From Chrysomallon squamiferum (taxonomy: Eukaryota; Mollusca; Gastropoda; Neomphalida; Peltospiridae), in assembly GCA_012295275.1 (NCBI GenBank), contig CM022672.1, positions 10,725,404 to 10,742,903 of the forward strand: a stretch of 17,500 nucleotides of DNA. The letters are read 5' to 3'. The notes below the pieces were generated by a model. It searched no databases, was not told the DNA's origin, and was given only the letters and a program-made list of their open reading frames with translations. Both the position numbers and the translations under genes were made by a program. The first letter of the stretch is position 1; each line of letters begins with the position of its first letter. Below are positions 15,975-17,500 of this stretch, piece by piece.

Positions 15975-16092
15975 GAAGTGGAAGGCAAGGGGGAAATAGC
16001 TCACTCTCAGGACTTGAACCCATAACCCACAGAGCCTTAGGCACCTATATTTTTATCAATATGCAACAGCCCACAGTATTAACTGAGCAAGA
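15975..16092 (-). mobile_element. tRNA-derived SINE-like remnant
   Basis: On the minus strand GGTTCAAGTCC (16020-16010) matches the RNA polymerase III B box (GGTTCRANTCC), preceded by GTGCCTAAGGCTCTGTGGGT, like the anticodon and variable region of tRNA-derived SINEs. A weaker A-box-like TTGCTCAGTTAAT (16090-16078) lies further upstream, but the box spacing is about 25 nt longer than in a tRNA, implying an insertion or a chance match. Downstream, CTTGCCTTCC (15990-15981) might be SINE body. There is no clear 3' tail or target-site duplication. An isolated B box could also be coincidence, but the flanking similarity favours an old SINE. Confidence 0.45.
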
Positions 16093-16099
16093 CAATAAT

Positions 16100-16880
16100 A
16101 GTATTAGTCATTATGTGAGGAAATTAATGTGTTAATGAGAAAATAAATGGGTTATTTAAAAAGATAGACAGTTGTTGGTTATTTGCAAGGGATATAAAGT
16201 GAAGAGTTTATAAATAAATGGGTGACTTATTAGATAATTAATTGTTGAATAAGAGGGTGAATGAATGGGTGACTTTTATTAGTGAGTTAATAGTTGAATA
16301 AAAGGTGAATGAATGAATAAATGGGTGATTTATTGGAGGGAAGGTAAATATTTGGTAATTTAATTAATGAATAAACTAGTGAATATGTGTAAGGGTAAAT
16401 TAATGAATAAATGGTTGATTTAAAAAACAGTTAATTGTTTAATAATGATTAGATAGTCAAGAAGAATAGGTAATTTTATTAATGAATAGAAAGTGAATAA
16501 AATGAATGAATCAGTAAATTTATAAAATGGTTCAGTGAGTGAATAACTTATTAATGAAATGCTTCAGTTAATAAATCAGTGAAAAAATGATTCAGTGAGC
16601 GAGTGTGTCAATGAATAATGAAATGATTCAGTGAGAGAATTGGTGAATGATCAAATTATTCAGTTAGTGAATCAGTGAATGGTGAAATTATCCAGTTAGT
16701 GAATCAGTGAATAATGAAATGACTCAGTGAGTAAGCAAGCCAATGAATCACAAAATAACTGAATGAGTAAATCAGTGATTCAGTAAGTGAATCAATTAAA
16801 AATAAAATTATTCAGTTAGCAAATCGATGAATAATGAAATGCTTCAGTGAATGAATCAGTGAATCATGAGTGAATCACTG
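16100..16880. repeat. degenerate TGAA/TGAG-based minisatellite
   Basis: Built from TGAA, TGAG, TAAA and CAGT words. The left part carries AATGAATAAATGGGTGA units. The right part (16560-16850) shows a better-defined unit of about 32 bp, TTCAGTTAGTGAATCAGTGA followed by ATRRTGAAAT, seen clearly near 16660 and 16692. The plus strand is purine-rich, the reverse of the T-rich blocks at 2.8 and 5 kb. Confidence 0.85.
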
Positions 16881-16959
16881 AACAATGAAACAAATGGATA
16901 CAAACGAACGAGTTGATTCTCCCATTAATTCACAATGCATGATAACTCCTCTCTACAAG

Positions 16960-16981
16960 ACTCACTCACTCACTCACTCAC
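16960..16981. repeat. (ACTC)5 microsatellite
   Basis: Five perfect ACTC units (TGAG on the other strand), so it is probably a strand-inverted relative of the TGAG-type repeats to the left. Confidence 0.93.
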
Positions 16982-17139
16982 CAAAAATTGTGCCTATAAA
17001 GGAGAAAAAAGGCTCACTCACTGTGTGTGGCTGTGGAGGAGAGGAATCAATAGGTAAATGTGCTTAGCAAACTGTAAGCAACAAGCGCAAGTACTCGTGG
17101 CTGATGTTGCCTTTTGTCTTCCCCACATGTTGCCTGCAG

Positions 17140-17258
17140 CCTGGACAGTTGAGCATAACGTCATCCAAGATGATTACTCACTCAGCACTAAGTGTCGAAG
17201 TCCTTTCACATCGGCGCTCTCGTCGTGCGTGCATCTGTGCCACGGGTTTCGTTTCTCT
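17140..17258 (+). CDS. possible exon in a CpG-rich island, unknown product
   Basis: A pyrimidine-rich acceptor (CCTTTTGTCTTCCCC, then TGTTGCCTGCAG ending 17139) and a donor match CT|GTGAGT after 17258 delimit 119 nt. Two plus frames are open throughout: one reads PGQLSITSSK to ATGFVSL, the other AWTVEHNVIQDDYSLS to CHGFRFS, the latter also open back to about 17058. The frame therefore cannot be chosen. CpG is concentrated here (about 11 between 17085 and 17252, including TCGGCGCTCTCGTCGTGCG), against almost none elsewhere. That fits an exon or a promoter-proximal CpG patch. No peptide family was recognised. Confidence 0.3.
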
Positions 17259-17500
17259 GTGAGTTGGAAAATATTTTATTTCTGAAGGAGAAGGTGGGTT
17301 AATGATATACTTTTATAAATTTTTTTTTTTTTTTTTATTATTATTGATAGGGTGTGCAAAAAAAGAAAAGATATATATGTGTGTATGTATGTGTGTGTGT
17401 GCATTTGTGTTGTTGTTGTTGTTGATGAAGTTAAAAGGTGATCTGGAAATTCAAATTTGTTGTTTTTAATTGTCTGCAGTTCAGCATCTTTTGTTTGCAC
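17259..17500. other. AT-rich end region with T17, TG and (TTG)5 tracts
   Basis: T17 (17320-17336), a TG/TGTA run (17378-17401) and (TTG)5 (17410-17424). The minus-strand frame to the window edge is repeat translation. Confidence 0.8.

Noticed and set aside
1-17500. CRISPR array
   Set aside because: The tandem arrays have diverged, contiguous units without unique spacers between identical repeats, and the context is an animal-type genome.
1-17500. Autonomous transposon or retroviral coding remnant
   Set aside because: No reverse-transcriptase, integrase, transposase or gag-like motif was seen in any frame; only short SINE- or foldback-like candidates remain.

Overview
This window looks like non-coding DNA from an animal nuclear genome. 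It is very AT-rich (GC well under one third by eye), strongly CpG-poor, and dominated by simple-sequence and minisatellite DNA: CA/GT, TA, TACA/TGTA, TTTA/TTTTA, TGAA, long poly-T and poly-A, plus several arrays with 27-101 bp units. No bacterial, phage or organellar gene is present, and no rRNA, complete tRNA or CRISPR array was seen. The texture suits a large, repeat-rich invertebrate genome. A mollusc, possibly a cephalopod, is my best guess, helped only by a degenerate tRNA-like SINE candidate near 16.0 kb; the taxon is not proven.

Layout. 1-1000: microsatellites around a nested inverted repeat (298-397). 980-2085: a decayed ~101 bp repeat, a CA compound microsatellite, a 13 bp-arm hairpin and a short degenerate repeat. 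2086-3840: T-rich low-complexity DNA, a nearly perfect 94 bp tandem duplication (3337-3527), and a small minus-strand open frame ending at a consensus 5' splice site (3585-3653). 3850-4500: GT/TGTA microsatellite with a plus-strand G-quadruplex motif. 4500-6120: unique AT-rich DNA, T-rich tracts, and the best coding candidate, a minus-strand 3'-terminal exon (5499-5707) with acceptor, stop and AATAAA, inside a local CpG cluster. 6100-8460: AT-rich spacer with a 28 bp repeat and CA microsatellite. 8467-9070: a nested hairpin, a possible plus-strand exon (8611-8703), then a 33 bp minisatellite with higher-order structure. 9120-10320: a decaying TG/TA-rich 76-100 bp repeat. 10.7-12.3 kb: a 106 nt poly-T tract, then 57-60 bp, 36 bp and 31 bp arrays. 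12.7-13.3 kb: a 27 bp array with 108 bp super-repeat and a C-rich/G4 10-mer array. 13.9-14.9 kb: a 41 bp exact block copied from, or into, a 31 bp array. 15.2-15.8 kb: TA and TACA microsatellites. 15.97-16.09 kb: SINE-like remnant. 16.1-16.9 kb: degenerate TGAA/TGAG-based array. 16.9-17.3 kb: a CpG-rich island with a possible exon (17140-17258).

The coding candidates rest only on splice signals, open frames and composition. They lie on both strands, cannot be linked into one gene from this window, and I do not recognise any of the encoded peptides. No new gene system can be supported. The most unusual content is the density of independently evolving minisatellites, three of which show two- or four-unit super-repeats.
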